A DNA stretch of 64,000 nucleotides, from assembly GCA_030692355.1 (NCBI GenBank), contig JAUYCF010000042.1, forward strand, positions 62,001 through 126,000, given 5' to 3'. Of the stretch, positions 9,401-19,085 are shown piece after piece. Made by a program: the position numbers and the translations under genes. Each line of letters opens with the position of its first letter. Position 1 is the first letter of the stretch. The notes beneath the pieces are model-generated. The model did no database searches and was not told the origin of the DNA. It saw only the letters and a program-made list of their open reading frames with translations. The DNA is from Thiobacillus sp. (GTDB lineage: Bacteria > Pseudomonadota > Gammaproteobacteria > Burkholderiales > Thiobacillaceae).

Positions 9401-10245
9401 GCCATCGAGATGACCTTGGCGCCCTTGTAGCGCACCTCGGATACGAAGTGGGCATCCGGCGTGCGCGTGGTCGGCAGGCTGGAACCGCAGACGATGATGT
9501 AGGTGGAGTTGTACCAGTCGGCCGATTCCGGCACGTCGGTCTGCTCGCCCCAGGTTTGCGGGGATGCGGCCGGCAGGTCGCAATACCAGTCGTAGAAAGA
9601 ACCGCAGGCGCCGCCGATCAGCGACAGATAGCGCGCACCGGACGCGTAGGAAATCTGCGACATCGCCGGAATGGGCGAGAAACCGAAAATGCGGTCAGGG
9701 CCATATTTCTTGATGGTATGGACGTTGGCTGCAGCGATGATTTCCTTGACCTCTTCCCAGTCGGCGCGCACAAATCCGCCCAGGCCGCGCACGGCGGTGT
9801 ATTTCTTGCGCTTGTTTTCGTCCGCCTGAATCGCGGCCCATGCCTCGACCGGATCCTTGCCGGACTTGCGCTCGGTACGGTACAGGTCAAGCAGGCGGCC
9901 GCGGATCAGCGGGTACTTGATGCGCTGCGGACTGTACAGATACCAGGAGAAAGAGGCGCCACGCTGGCAGCCGCGCGGCTCGTGGTCGGGCAGATCCTCG
10001 CGGGTGCGCGGGTAGTCGGTCTGCTGCATCTCGAACGCCACCAGGCCGTTCTTGACAAAAATCTTCCATGAACAGCCGCCGGTGCAGTTCACGCCGTGCG
10101 TGGAGCGAACCACCTTGTCATGCGCCCAGCGATGGCGGTAAGCATCCTCCCACTGGCGATCTTCGTTGGTGAGGACACCGTGGTTGTCGGAGAAGGTTCC
10201 CTTGGTTTTTTCGAAAAACTTCAGACGGTCGAGAAAGTGACTCAT
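6490..10245 (-). CDS. narG: Respiratory nitrate reductase alpha subunit (molybdopterin)
   Basis: NarG is the catalytic subunit that reduces nitrate to nitrite on the cytoplasmic side. The product is 1251 residues, the usual size. The FS0 cluster ligands are His50, Cys54, Cys58 and Cys93, with the same numbering as E. coli NarG. Asp223 in YCDLP corresponds to the Mo-ligating Asp222 of E. coli. No twin-arginine export signal is present beyond the remnant N terminus usual for membrane-bound NarG. It heads narGHJI and follows narK2 by 62 bases. Confidence 0.97.
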   Translation of the reverse strand: MSHFLDRLKFFEKTKGTFSDNHGVLTNEDRQWEDAYRHRWAHDKVVRSTHGVNCTGGCSWKIFVKNGLVAFEMQQTDYPRTREDLPDHEPRGCQRGASFSWYLYSPQRIKYPLIRGRLLDLYRTERKSGKDPVEAWAAIQADENKRKKYTAVRGLGGFVRADWEEVKEIIAAANVHTIKKYGPDRIFGFSPIPAMSQISYASGARYLSLIGGACGSFYDWYCDLPAASPQTWGEQTDVPESADWYNSTYIIVCGSSLPTTRTPDAHFVSEVRYKGAKVISMAPDYAEFCKASDLWMPVNPGSDTAAFLAMGHVALKEFYIDKQDPYFSEYARKYTDLPIQVMLRKHGEGYVSDRCLRASDLDGALGETNNPDWKTIVYDEKSKSFIAPNGSIGFRWGEEGKWNLLPRNAASQQEILAELSCIDSKDAVVSVGFPHFEPGEGDLLYRNVPARKLKLASGEEILVTSVFDMQIAQYGIDRGLGGANVAKDYKDAAVAYTPAWAEKVTGVKAADLERTGREFAYNASKTHGKSMVIMGAAINHWYHNDMMYRGVMNLLHICGCVGQSGGGWAHYVGQEKLRPQAGWAPIAFALDWQRPPRHMNSTSYWYFHTDQWRYETLRGDDLTSPAGKGKYKGYSLADYNVAAVRMGWLPSAPHWNTNPLDLVSEAEKAGATDEAGIAKHVIGKLKDGSLDVAFADPDNPVNWPRNLFVWRANLIGTSAKGHEYFLKHLLGAQNGVLQESGDGRENKLVKWHEEAPIGKLDLMVDINFRLNSTGAYSDIILPTATWYEKNDLNTTDMHPFMHPLSEAVSPGWQSMSDWQIFKNIAKTFSTLAEKHLGTRKDIVALPMQHDSPFELAQPFGEVKDWSKGECDPIPGKTMPLLKVVERNYGDIYKKYIAIGPLMVKLGNNVKGIDWNTEEEYEQLKVMNGAVKVPGVSFGMPSLEEDIFVCDSVMRMAPETCGEVAHKSWTALSKKTGIDHHHLYAARHEDKITFRDIQVQPRKIITAPTWSGIESETVSYTSGYTNIHEHIPFRTLTGRAHFYQDHEWFLDFGEGFCVHKPPQDMKSFGNLSPSITEGKHVKLKWITPHSKWGIHSSYQDNLRMLTLFRGGPYVWISEIDAKAAGIEDNDWVEAVNANGSTIARAVVSQRVSRGMALMYHAQEKIVNVPGSNTTGKRGGILNSVTRVVMKPTNMVGGYVQLAYSFNYYGTVGCNRDTEIIMRKVADKDIDWLERPLTPEREAQLNPPGIGKR

Positions 10246-10307
10246 TTCATTACTCCTATCGTGTCAATTCGATTGCGCTATTGTAGGTATTACGTGTGTT
10301 GTGTGTA

Positions 10308-11915
10308 TTAGGGGTTCTTGATTTCAGAGCCTGGCCGCAGGTAGAACCACCAGTTCAGGATCAGGCACAGGGCATAAAATATGGCGAAGCCGTACATCGC
10401 GTTTTGCGGGGTGCCGGCCTTGATCTGCGCGCCGATCACGACCGGGGCGATGAAGGCGCCGTACGCCGCGACAGCGGAAGTCCAGCCCAGCACGGGGCCT
10501 GCCTGCACGCGGTCGAAGATCACGCCCACGGTGCGGAAGGTCGATCCGTTGCCGATGCCGGAAGCGGCGAACAGCAGCACGAACAGCACCATGAAGATCA
10601 CGAAATACTGTTCAGGCGTGGCGGAGTTGTAGGCCAGGAACATCACGTAGCCGGCCGCGGCGGAGGCGACCACCATCACCACGGAAATCAGCTGGGTCAC
10701 GATGGAGCCGCCCACCTTGTCGGAAATCCAGCCGCCCAGCGGGCGGATCAGCGCGCCGACGAAGGGGCCGATCCAGGCGTAGGTGAGTGCCGACACGGCG
10801 TTGGGATTTTTGGTGGTATGGGTCATTACGCCGTCTACAAGCTCATGCTGGAAGCCGAAGATCACCGTGATGGCAAGGGGCAGGGCCATCGAGAAGCCGA
10901 TGAACGAACCGAAGGTGACGATGTAGAGCACGGTCATGGACCAGGTGTGCTTGTTGCTGAAGATGGCGAATTGCTTGGCGATGTTCGCCTTCATTTCGCC
11001 GAACGCGGCGAGCTTCATCACGAACAGCGTACCGACCATGATCAGGGGCAGGGCCACCCACATGTTCAACAGGCCCAGGCCGGTCGGTGCCGGGAGGTAC
11101 AGGTACAGGCCCACGCCGGCGGTCAGGAAAGCCAGGCCATAGAGCCACAGGATCTTGATAAAGGCGGAAATCGTCGAGCCGATGTTGGGAGAAATCGGCG
11201 TCAGGTTGTTCATGCCGAAGAAGCCGAGGAAGGCCAGCGGCACCAGCGCCAGCAGCCAGACAAAACCGGCGTTCTGGATGTAGGTGGGGGTGCCGGCCAG
11301 AATCTTGCCCATGATCCAGCCGCTGTCCTTGGTCAGCTCCATCGATGCACCGGCAATCGCACCGAAGATGCCGGCGGTCATCACCAGCGGGATCAGGATC
11401 TGCATGGTGGTGACGCCGAAGTTGCCGAGGCCGGCGTTGAGGCCGAGCGCCGTGCCCTGCAGGCGTTTCGGGAAGAAGGTGCTGATGTTGGACATCGAGC
11501 AGGCGAAGTTGCCGCCGCCGATACCGGACAGCAGCGCCATCAACTGGAACACCCATAATGGTGTGCTTTGATCCTGAAGTGCGATGCCGGTGCCGATGGC
11601 TGGAATCATCAGCAGCGCAGTGGTCAGGAAGATGGTGTTGCGGCCGCCGGCGATACGGATGAAGAACGAAGCGGGGATTCTCAGCGTGGCGCCCGCCAGG
11701 CCGGCGATGGCGGTCAGGGTGAACAGCTCTTCAGGCTTGAACGGGAAGCCCAGGTTCAGCATCTGCACCGTGATGATGCCCCACATCAGCCAGATGGCGA
11801 AGCCCATCAGAAGGCTCGGTATGGAAATCCACAGGTTGCGGTTGGCAATTTTCTTGCCGGTGGATTCCCAGAACTTCTGGTCCTCAACGTCCCATTTTTC
11901 GATGTTGGTCGACAT
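10308..11915 (-). CDS. narK2: Nitrate/nitrite MFS transporter (NarK2 type)
   Basis: This 535-residue major-facilitator protein has about 12 membrane helices. The nitrate-signature glycine pattern is present in SGIGGGNFACSMSN (around residues 135-148) and again in the second half (AASGIGNGSTFRTVG). NarK2-type proteins exchange nitrate for nitrite, which suits an enzyme that makes nitrite in the cytoplasm. A strong ribosome site (AAGGAGGT) precedes the ATG. It lies 35 bases after narK1, and the pair with narGHJI matches operons of denitrifying betaproteobacteria. Confidence 0.92.
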   Translation of the reverse strand: MSTNIEKWDVEDQKFWESTGKKIANRNLWISIPSLLMGFAIWLMWGIITVQMLNLGFPFKPEELFTLTAIAGLAGATLRIPASFFIRIAGGRNTIFLTTALLMIPAIGTGIALQDQSTPLWVFQLMALLSGIGGGNFACSMSNISTFFPKRLQGTALGLNAGLGNFGVTTMQILIPLVMTAGIFGAIAGASMELTKDSGWIMGKILAGTPTYIQNAGFVWLLALVPLAFLGFFGMNNLTPISPNIGSTISAFIKILWLYGLAFLTAGVGLYLYLPAPTGLGLLNMWVALPLIMVGTLFVMKLAAFGEMKANIAKQFAIFSNKHTWSMTVLYIVTFGSFIGFSMALPLAITVIFGFQHELVDGVMTHTTKNPNAVSALTYAWIGPFVGALIRPLGGWISDKVGGSIVTQLISVVMVVASAAAGYVMFLAYNSATPEQYFVIFMVLFVLLFAASGIGNGSTFRTVGVIFDRVQAGPVLGWTSAVAAYGAFIAPVVIGAQIKAGTPQNAMYGFAIFYALCLILNWWFYLRPGSEIKNP

Positions 11916-11950
11916 TCTTCAAACCTCCTTAGGTTACTTAAAAGTACAAC

Positions 11951-13213
11951 TTATTCCAGCGTATCCTGTGCCTGGAGCTTATTGCGGCGCGCCCGGTCAA
12001 GTGGCCTCACCTCGGTCCAGTACATCCACATCAGGGACACCCATACGATGCCGAACATCAGCATGAAGGCGGAGGAGCGGATACCCGTCAGGTCGACCAG
12101 CGCGCCGAACATGATCGGCATCAGGAAGCCGCCCAGTCCGCCCGCCAGCCCCACCACGCCGGAGACCACGCCGATGTTTTTGGGGTAATCGTCGGAAATG
12201 TACTTGAAGACCGATGCCTTGCCGATCGCAAAGGCGATCCCCAGGGTGAACATGATGATGGTGAAGGCGGTGGGGCCGAGTCCCACGTGGAAAGTGGACG
12301 GGCCGGTCACGGTATGGATAGTGAATTCGGTCTGCGGGTAGGCCAGAAAGAACAGGCAGGTAAGCGATACCCACAGCACCCACCAGGTGATGGTGTGGGC
12401 GCCGAATTTGTCGGAGAAGTGGCCGCCGATCGCGCGCAGCACGCCGCCCGGGATGCTGAAGGCCGCGGCCAGCAGGGCGGCGGTCTTGAGGTCGAAACCG
12501 TATTCGGAAACGTAGTATTTGGTCATCCACAGCGCCAGGGCCACATAGCCGCCGAAGACGATGGAATAGTACTGGCTGTATTTCCAGACCTTGGGGTCCT
12601 TGAACGCGGCGAGCTGCTCGCGGATGGAGACGCTCTTGCCCACAACGTGTTCCGGGCAGGTATATGTAAAAAACCAGAACAGGATGGCGGTAACCAGCAT
12701 CAATACCGCATAAACCTGTGGCACCATCGTCCAGCCGTAAGCCACCACAATGAGCGGAGCCACCAGCTTGGTCACCGCCGCGCCGGTGTTGCCGGCACCG
12801 AAAATTCCCATGGCCAGGCCCTGGCGTTCCCTGGGGAACCAGCGCGCGCAGTAGGCGATGCCCACGGTAAACGAGCCGCCCGCCACGCCGACGAACAGGC
12901 TGGTAAAGAGGAAATGCCAGTATTCGGTGGCATAAGAAATCATCCAGATCGGGATGACGGTGGACAGCATCAGGATGAAAAACACGATGCGCCCGCCGAA
13001 TTTGTCGGTCCACATTCCCAGCGGCAGCCGGACCAGGGAGCCGGTGAGCACCGGCATCGCGATCAGGAGACCGAACTGGGTCTCGTTGAGGTCGAGCATT
13101 TTCTTGATGGGAATACCGATCACGGCAAACATCATCCAGATCATGAAACAGACGGTGAACGCGATCGTGCTTGCGGTCACCACGGACCATGCCTTGTATT
13201 GCTGCGTAGCCAT
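11951..13213 (-). CDS. narK1: Nitrate MFS transporter (NarK1 type)
   Basis: The 420-residue protein has about 12 membrane helices. The nitrate/nitrite porter motif VGVAGGSFTVGIAYCARWFP lies near residues 106-125, with the second glycine-rich signature GVVSGVVGLAGGLGGFL near residue 355. NarK1-type porters are thought to import nitrate with protons, complementing the antiporter encoded next. A GGGAGGA ribosome site precedes the ATG. It is the first gene of the structural nar operon, with 266 bases of noncoding DNA between it and narL. Confidence 0.92.
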   Translation of the reverse strand: MATQQYKAWSVVTASTIAFTVCFMIWMMFAVIGIPIKKMLDLNETQFGLLIAMPVLTGSLVRLPLGMWTDKFGGRIVFFILMLSTVIPIWMISYATEYWHFLFTSLFVGVAGGSFTVGIAYCARWFPRERQGLAMGIFGAGNTGAAVTKLVAPLIVVAYGWTMVPQVYAVLMLVTAILFWFFTYTCPEHVVGKSVSIREQLAAFKDPKVWKYSQYYSIVFGGYVALALWMTKYYVSEYGFDLKTAALLAAAFSIPGGVLRAIGGHFSDKFGAHTITWWVLWVSLTCLFFLAYPQTEFTIHTVTGPSTFHVGLGPTAFTIIMFTLGIAFAIGKASVFKYISDDYPKNIGVVSGVVGLAGGLGGFLMPIMFGALVDLTGIRSSAFMLMFGIVWVSLMWMYWTEVRPLDRARRNKLQAQDTLE

Positions 13214-13479
13214 GCTGTCCTCCCACCGGTTTGATTAAATCACTGGTTGACAGGATAGTTTCTTACCGCGCGGTGACATATAGGCAGGACTGCTGATTTT
13301 GCGGGGTAAAAAGAACAGCTGCCCGCTCCGCCATCAGGCTGGCGCGTCTAGTTATTTAGGCCGGGCGGGATACTCATTTTGGGGGATGGGCCCGGTTGGG
13401 CCGGGGCTGGAGGGGCGTCCGGCGGATGGGACGGGGATGCGCGCTGCGGCGCAATGTGTCAGAAAGCCGGTATCCGGTT
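13214..13479 (-). promoter_or_regulatory. Probable control region of the narK1-narI operon
   Basis: This is 266 noncoding bases between the narL stop and the narK1 start. One exact match to the NarL heptamer TACYYMT (TACTCAT) is at 13371-13377. A near match on the other strand (CGGGGTA) lies near 13303. An FNR-like palindrome, TTGATTAAATCAC, is at 13231-13243, but its spacer is 3 bases instead of 4 and it sits only 18 bases from the start codon. Control by NarL is likely from context; the exact sites are weakly supported. Confidence 0.4.
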
Positions 13480-14139
13480 TCAGTCTTTCTGTACGAGGCC
13501 GTGTTCCACGGCATAGACCGCCGCCTGCACCCGGCTGGTCAGGTGAAGCTTCTTGAGAATGTTCTGAACGTGGATCTTGATAGTGCTTTCCGCCACGTTG
13601 AGGGTGTGTGCCATTTCTTTGTTGCTTACGCCCTTGGCGAGCAGGGCAATGATGTCCTTTTCGCGCGGGCTGAGTTTTTCCCTGTCGTCTTCCTGGGCGA
13701 CGCCTTCCTTGCCCATGCGGACGCTCATCATCAGCTTGCCGGTCATCTGCGGCGACACCACCGACTCGCCGCGCGCGGCAGAGCGAATGGCATTCAGCAG
13801 AAAATCGGTCTCGATGTTCTTCAGCAGATAGCCGCGGGCGCCGGCGCGGATCGTTTCGATCAGGTCTTCGGCGTCCTCCGATACGGTCAGCAGCAGCACG
13901 TTGCACGCCGGCACTTCCTCGGACAGCAGCTTGACCGCTTCGCGCCCGCCGATGCCCGGCATGTGCAGGTCGAGCAGCACCACGTCGGGCTGGAGGGATT
14001 TGGCGCGTTTCAGGCCCTCCAGGCCGTCTCCGGCTTCGCCCACCACCTCGAAGTCATCCTGCCGTTGCAGCAGCGCCTTGATGCCGCTCCTGAACAGGGT
14101 GTGGTCGTCGACGATCAATATGCGAATCGGGTGGCTCAT
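13480..14139 (-). CDS. narL: Nitrate/nitrite response regulator
   Basis: This is a 219-residue two-component regulator. The receiver domain (residues 1-120) carries the acidic pair in VDDHTLF, the phospho-acceptor Asp in VLLDLHMPG and the conserved Lys in YLLKNIE. A LuxR/GerE helix-turn-helix follows (residues 150-215, LSPREKDIIALLAKG). It overlaps narX by 4 bases (ATGA), so the two are translationally coupled. Its probable role is to activate the adjacent narK1 operon in nitrate. Confidence 0.93.
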   Translation of the reverse strand: MSHPIRILIVDDHTLFRSGIKALLQRQDDFEVVGEAGDGLEGLKRAKSLQPDVVLLDLHMPGIGGREAVKLLSEEVPACNVLLLTVSEDAEDLIETIRAGARGYLLKNIETDFLLNAIRSAARGESVVSPQMTGKLMMSVRMGKEGVAQEDDREKLSPREKDIIALLAKGVSNKEMAHTLNVAESTIKIHVQNILKKLHLTSRVQAAVYAVEHGLVQKD

Positions 14140-16076
14140 GCCGTTCCTTTGGGTTGTTTGGTGAGCGTCAGGGATACGCGCGTGCCTTCCCCCTGCCGGG
14201 AGACAATCGTCAGCTGCGCGCCGATGCGGTGGGCTCTTTCCTTCATGATCTTGAGTCCGACATGGTGTTCTTCATCGACGCCGGGTTTCGGGCCGGAGTC
14301 GAATCCCCGGCCGTTGTCGGCGACGACAATGCGATATCCCCCGTTTTGCTCGATTTCAACGTCAACTCGCGTCGCCTGGGCGTGTTTGCGTACATTGGAC
14401 AGGGCTTCCTGGATGATGTGCAGCAACTGGATCACATATTCCGGCTCCAGGGGCGCGCCGCCGCCGCGCTGCCGGAAGCTGGTCTTGATCCCGGTCTGGC
14501 CCTCGAATTTTTCCAGCGCGCTGGTAACCGCGCCGGCCAGGTCGGCATGTTCCACGCGGGTGCGGAAGTGCACCAGCAACTCGCGCACGACGTCATAGCT
14601 TTCCTGCACCCCCTCGCGAATCTGCGCCAGGCCTTCCATGGCCTCGGTGTCGTTGCCGCGATGGAGCGAGTCCGCCAGCATCTGCACCTGGATGTTCAGG
14701 AAGGCGAGAGACTGGGCGATACTGTCGTGCAGTTCCTGGGCGATCAGGTTGCGTTCCTCCGACACCGCCATTTCCTTCTCCCGCGAAACCAGTCGCTGGT
14801 TCTCGATGGCGACGCCGAGGTGCTGGCCGATGGTTTCGAGCAGCAGGATTTCATGGCTGTCGAATACTTGCGGCGCGCGGAAGAAAAGATTGAAGATGCC
14901 CAGAACCTGCGTTTTGGATCGGATCGGAATGGCGGAAACCGACTGGAAGCCGTCTCGTTTGCAGCGTTGCAGCAGCGGGCGCGGCGTTTCGAGATTGAGG
15001 TCCCAGGATACCGGTGTGCCGTCGCGGGCCGTTTCGCCGCAGAGGCATTCGCCCAGAGTCAGACAGGTCTCCTCCTGGACGAATTTCTCCGACATCCCTT
15101 CATGGGCGATGATGTGCAGCGCATTCGAGTTCGGCGCGGCCAGACGCACCAGCCCGCCCTGTGCGGCGAGGACGTTCATCAGTTTTTTCAGCACGCCGCG
15201 GCACAGGTCTTCCACCGAAGCGGGTTTATTGAGGAAGGCAGCGAATTCGTACAATATCGCCAGTTCCTGGTTTTTATCTTCCAGGTTCCTGGTTTTTTCC
15301 TGCACGCGGTCTTCCAGCGTGCCATAGAGATTCTTCAGCCGGTCCGCCATCTGGTTGAAGCCGTTGGTGAGCGCGCCGAATTCATCCTTGCTCCGCACTG
15401 GCAAATGCACGCTGAAATCCGCGGCCGCCATGCGCTGTATGCCCTCCTGCAGCTGGGTCACGGGCCGGATCACCATCACGAAGAACAGGTAGATCAGAAC
15501 GAGGGTGCCGATCATCGCCAGCATTACCAGGCTGATCTGGAACGAGCGCAGCAGGGCGGTATTGCGGGAATTGCTTTCCTCCACCATCAGCACCAGACGG
15601 TTCACCATGCCGACAAAATTCACCAAGGCCGGCTGGTAGGCGTTGATCAGCGTCAGCTGGCCTGCCGCCCTTTCGCTGTTCATGATTTCAAGAATCAGCG
15701 GCTTCATTTCCCCCGCCCATTCCCGATGCAGCAACTGCATTTGCTGTCGAACTTCCTGCTCTTTGGGCAGGAACAGCGGCCGCGCCGGATTGCCTTCTTC
15801 CAGCATGCGCAGGGTGGATTCGAACAAGCCGATTTCCTTGAGGATTTCGGCCTCGATCACGGCGGTGTCGGTGTTTTCGCGGGTGCTTTGCGAGAGCAGG
15901 TAGGCGATGCGGTAGGAGCGCATGCGTGCGCTGCCGGCATCGTTGATCGCCGCGCCGGCGCCTTCCAGTTGCCAGGAAATGTACAGGGTCATGCTGATCC
16001 CGGCAAGCGCGACGAAAAAGAAAAAGATCAGGATGTTGACGATCTTGGCGCCAAGCTTTTGAGTGAGAGCGACCAT
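14136..16076 (-). CDS. narX: Nitrate/nitrite sensor histidine kinase
   Basis: The 646-residue membrane kinase has a first transmembrane helix at residues 14-36. A periplasmic ligand domain follows, with a P-box-like motif (AGSARMRSYRIAYLLSQ, about residues 45-62) as in NarX/NarQ. Next come a second helix (about 178-200), a HAMP domain, a GAF-like domain (about 280-420), a HisKA_3 dimerisation domain with phospho-acceptor His in ELHDSIAQS, and a HATPase with VADNGRGFD. The GAF between HAMP and kinase replaces the short central module of E. coli NarX. It is paired with narL. Confidence 0.92.
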   Translation of the reverse strand: MVALTQKLGAKIVNILIFFFFVALAGISMTLYISWQLEGAGAAINDAGSARMRSYRIAYLLSQSTRENTDTAVIEAEILKEIGLFESTLRMLEEGNPARPLFLPKEQEVRQQMQLLHREWAGEMKPLILEIMNSERAAGQLTLINAYQPALVNFVGMVNRLVLMVEESNSRNTALLRSFQISLVMLAMIGTLVLIYLFFVMVIRPVTQLQEGIQRMAAADFSVHLPVRSKDEFGALTNGFNQMADRLKNLYGTLEDRVQEKTRNLEDKNQELAILYEFAAFLNKPASVEDLCRGVLKKLMNVLAAQGGLVRLAAPNSNALHIIAHEGMSEKFVQEETCLTLGECLCGETARDGTPVSWDLNLETPRPLLQRCKRDGFQSVSAIPIRSKTQVLGIFNLFFRAPQVFDSHEILLLETIGQHLGVAIENQRLVSREKEMAVSEERNLIAQELHDSIAQSLAFLNIQVQMLADSLHRGNDTEAMEGLAQIREGVQESYDVVRELLVHFRTRVEHADLAGAVTSALEKFEGQTGIKTSFRQRGGGAPLEPEYVIQLLHIIQEALSNVRKHAQATRVDVEIEQNGGYRIVVADNGRGFDSGPKPGVDEEHHVGLKIMKERAHRIGAQLTIVSRQGEGTRVSLTLTKQPKGTA

Positions 16077-16229
16077 CAGGCAATCATATCGATAGGGGAA
16101 GCAGGTACGCTACCGGGAACGGTTGGGGGGATCAAGCGCCGTGATTCAGGGATGCTGCACGGTCATCAGCGGGTTTCGACCGGTGGCTTTTTCGCCAGGA
16201 CCAGAATCGAGGATGGTAACGCTGGGCGC

Positions 16230-16499
16230 TTACAAAAAACAGAACGTAAACCGGCCGCCGTCAAACGCCACCGCCAGCCGCGCCCCGCGGTTCTTCGCAT
16301 AGTCCCACGATCCCTTGGTGGCGCAGCCTTCGTGGCATTCGCTCACCCCCGCCGGCGATTCGAGATCGCGCTCGCGGTCGTACCAGCTCAACAACATGGT
16401 GTCGTCGTCCAGCTGCTGCCGGGCGATGGCCGTCGCCAGTTTCAACGCGGCGTTGAAGTCGAGGCCAAGTTCGGCAGTGTCGAGGCGAAGCGTTTTCAT
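16230..16499 (-). CDS. Small AF1514-like protein (DUF5619-type)
   Basis: The product is an 89-residue soluble protein without membrane segments. The layout resembles the AF1514/DUF5619 family: an N-terminal strand and helix with A-x-K-L-A-x-x-I-A, a central TMLLSWYDR, the Cys-containing ECHEGCATKG (about residues 54-63) and a C-terminal strand ending FTFCFL. It lies between mutS and narX on the same strand, 39 bases after mutS. The function is unknown; two Cys and one His in ECHEGC could bind metal. The family call is from memory of the pattern. Confidence 0.6.
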   Translation of the reverse strand: MKTLRLDTAELGLDFNAALKLATAIARQQLDDDTMLLSWYDRERDLESPAGVSECHEGCATKGSWDYAKNRGARLAVAFDGGRFTFCFL

Positions 16500-16538
16500 A
16501 ATGCGGTATCCGTGTAAGCGCTTTTAATGCGCCTGGCT

Positions 16539-19085
16539 TCATAAATGCGCTTTCAGCGCATACAGCATATCCAGCGCGGCCTTCGGGGTGAGGGTGTCGG
16601 GGTCGAGCTCGCGCAATTGGTCGAGCGCGGGGTGCGGCGGCGGATCGTCGTTGGGGAGGTGGGCGGCGAACAGGTCGCCCTGCGGGCCGGGCTGCAGCTG
16701 CGCGTCCTCAAGCTCGCGCAGGTGGCGCCGTGCGGCGAGAATCACCGGGCTGGGCACGCCGGCCAGGCGGGCGACCTGGATGCCATAGCTTTGCGAGGCC
16801 GGGCCTTCTTCCACCGCGTGCAGGAACACCAGGTCGGCGCCATGTTCCTTGGCGTCGAGATGCACGTTGACGAGCTGGCGGAATTCCTGCGCCAGCTGCG
16901 TCAATTCGAAATAGTGGGTGGCGAACAGGGTGAACGCGCGGGTGGCGCTGACCAGATGCCGCGCCACCGCCCACGCCAGTGCAAGGCCGTCGAAGGTCGA
17001 GGTGCCGCGCCCGATTTCGTCCAGTAGCACCAGGCTGCTGGCGCTGGCGTTGTGCAGGATGTGCGCGGTTTCGGTCATCTCGACCATGAAGGTCGAGCGG
17101 CCGCCGGCCAGATCGTCCGATGCACCGATGCGGGTGAAGATCTGGTCGACGTCGCCGATTTTCGCCGAACTGGCGGGCACCCACAGCCCGCAGCAGGCCA
17201 GGAGCGTAACCAGCGCCACCTGCCGCATATAGGTCGATTTGCCGCCCATGTTGGGGCCGGTGATCAGCAGCATCTGGCGGCTGCGGGTCAGCGTCACGTC
17301 GTTGGCGATGAAGTGCGCCACCTGCGCCTCGACCACCGGATGGCGGCCGCCGCGGATGACGATGCCGGGTTCGCTGGCGTATTCGGGCGCGTTGAGCCGG
17401 AGCGTGCCCGCGCGCTCGGCCTGGCTCGCCAGAACGTCGATCTCGGCCAGCGCGGCGGCAATCGCCAGCAGGTCCGGCACATGCGGCGTCAGCGTCGCCA
17501 GCAGCGCCTCGAACAGCACCTTCTCACGCGCCAGCGCACGATCCTGTGCCGACAGCGCACGGTCCTCGAAGGCTTTCAGTTCCGGTGTGATGTAGCGCTC
17601 GGCGTTTTTAAGCGTCTGGCGGCGGCGGTAATCGTCGGGGACGTTTTCCGACTGCGCGCGGCTGACCTCGATGTAAAAGCCATGCACCTTGTTGTATTCG
17701 ACCTTGAGGGTGCCGATGCCCGAGCGCGCTCGCTCGCGCGCTTCCAGTTCCAGCAGGAAGGCCCCGGCGTCGCGCGTCAGCGCGCGCAGTTCGTCGAGAT
17801 CGGCATCGTGGCCGTCGGCAATCACCCCGCCTTCGCGCAGCGCGCTGGCAGGCTCGGGCTGGATGGCGCTTGCCAGCAGTTCGTGCAGGTCCGGACGCGC
17901 GGCGAGTGCGCTTTGCAGCGCCGACAGACGTGCGCGGTCGTCGGGCAAGGCGGCGGCGAGGTCGGGCAACAGCGCCAGGGTGTCGCGCAGGCCGGACAGA
18001 TCGCGCGGACGCGCGTTCTTCAGCGCGATGCGGCCGCCGATGCGTTCCACATCGGCGCAGCTTTTCAGCAGCCGGGTGATGGCCGCCGCCGCGTCGGAGG
18101 CCTCGGCCAGCACGCCGATGGCATCGCGCCGCTGCGCCAACACGAGCCGGTCGCGAAGCGGATGGTGCAGCCAGTGGCGGAGCAAACGCGTGCCCATGCC
18201 GGTGGCGGTGGTGTCGAGCACCGACAGCAGCGTCGGTGCCGCTTCGCCGCGCAGGGTTTCGGTGAGTTCCAGATTGCGCCGGGTGGCGGCGTCGAGCTGC
18301 ACATAGTCGCTGTCGCGCTCGGCGCGGATGGCCTGAATGTGCGGCAGTGCGGTGCGCTGGGTGGTCTGGATGTAGTCGAGCAGGGCGCCCGCGGCGGCAA
18401 TCGCCAGGTGCAGATCGGCGACGCCGAAGCCGGCGAGATCGTGGCTGCCGAATTGCTGCGCCAGCCGGGCCTGCGCCCCGCCCGAATCGAACTGCCACAG
18501 CGCCAGCCGGCGAACCGCGCAATTGGCGCCGTTGAAGGAAAAGTCCTCGGGTGCGAGGATTTCTGCCGGCCGCACCCGCGCCAGCAGGGCGGGCAGGGCG
18601 GCGGAATCGATTTCAGTGAGATGAAAGCGCCCAGCGGCAAGATTGAGCCAGGCCACACCGTGTGTTTCGCCCCCCGGTGCGATGGCCAGAATCAGCGTAT
18701 CGCGCGTCTCGTCGAGCAGCCCCGAATCGGTCAGCGTGCCGGGCGTGACGATGCGCGCCACCTGCCGGTCGACCGGGCCTTTGGAGGTGGCGGGATCGCC
18801 CACCTGCTCGGCGATCACCACCGACTCGCCCAGCTTCAGCAGTCGCGCCAGATACTGCTCGGCGCTGTGATATGGCACGCCGGCCATCTTGATCGGGCTG
18901 CCAGCCGAGGCGCCGCGCGTGGTGAGCGTGATGTTGAGCAGCCGTGCCGCCTTTTCGGCGTCGTCGAAGAACAGCTCGTAAAAGTCGCCCATGCGGTAGA
19001 ACAGCAGCATGTCGGGATGCTGCGCCTTGATGCCCAGGTACTGCTGCATCATCGGGGTGTGTTTTTCGATTGCCTTGTCAAGCAA
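16539..19085 (-). CDS. mutS: DNA mismatch repair protein MutS
   Basis: MutS recognises mispaired bases and small loops and starts methyl-directed repair. The product is 848 residues. The mismatch-reading Phe-x-Glu motif is in [12 protein letters not shown] near the N terminus. The ATPase has Walker [12 protein letters not shown] and Walker [17 protein letters not shown]. The C-terminal tail is present. The start is a TTG at 19085: family members begin a few residues before [10 protein letters not shown], no upstream ATG exists, and GGAAA lies 8 bases before it. Confidence 0.96.
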   Translation of the reverse strand: MLDKAIEKHTPMMQQYLGIKAQHPDMLLFYRMGDFYELFFDDAEKAARLLNITLTTRGASAGSPIKMAGVPYHSAEQYLARLLKLGESVVIAEQVGDPATSKGPVDRQVARIVTPGTLTDSGLLDETRDTLILAIAPGGETHGVAWLNLAAGRFHLTEIDSAALPALLARVRPAEILAPEDFSFNGANCAVRRLALWQFDSGGAQARLAQQFGSHDLAGFGVADLHLAIAAAGALLDYIQTTQRTALPHIQAIRAERDSDYVQLDAATRRNLELTETLRGEAAPTLLSVLDTTATGMGTRLLRHWLHHPLRDRLVLAQRRDAIGVLAEASDAAAAITRLLKSCADVERIGGRIALKNARPRDLSGLRDTLALLPDLAAALPDDRARLSALQSALAARPDLHELLASAIQPEPASALREGGVIADGHDADLDELRALTRDAGAFLLELEARERARSGIGTLKVEYNKVHGFYIEVSRAQSENVPDDYRRRQTLKNAERYITPELKAFEDRALSAQDRALAREKVLFEALLATLTPHVPDLLAIAAALAEIDVLASQAERAGTLRLNAPEYASEPGIVIRGGRHPVVEAQVAHFIANDVTLTRSRQMLLITGPNMGGKSTYMRQVALVTLLACCGLWVPASSAKIGDVDQIFTRIGASDDLAGGRSTFMVEMTETAHILHNASASSLVLLDEIGRGTSTFDGLALAWAVARHLVSATRAFTLFATHYFELTQLAQEFRQLVNVHLDAKEHGADLVFLHAVEEGPASQSYGIQVARLAGVPSPVILAARRHLRELEDAQLQPGPQGDLFAAHLPNDDPPPHPALDQLRELDPDTLTPKAALDMLYALKAHL

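Noticed and set aside
7285-10071. A 928-codon open frame antisense to narG, and similar long antisense frames over narH, narX, mutS, cheA, flhA and hscA
   Set aside because: All lie opposite well-supported genes in high-GC DNA, where stop codons are rare in the opposite strand. Their composition (His/Arg/Gln-rich) matches no protein family.
13231-13243. FNR/ANR box TTGATTAAATCAC before narK1
   Set aside because: The spacer is 3 bases instead of 4 and the site is 18 bases from the start codon, so it is not accepted as a firm FNR site. It is mentioned only within the control region entry.
16077-16229. Possible regulatory RNA between narX and the AF1514-like gene
   Set aside because: Only short, imperfect stems could be drawn and there is no T-run, so nothing could be supported.
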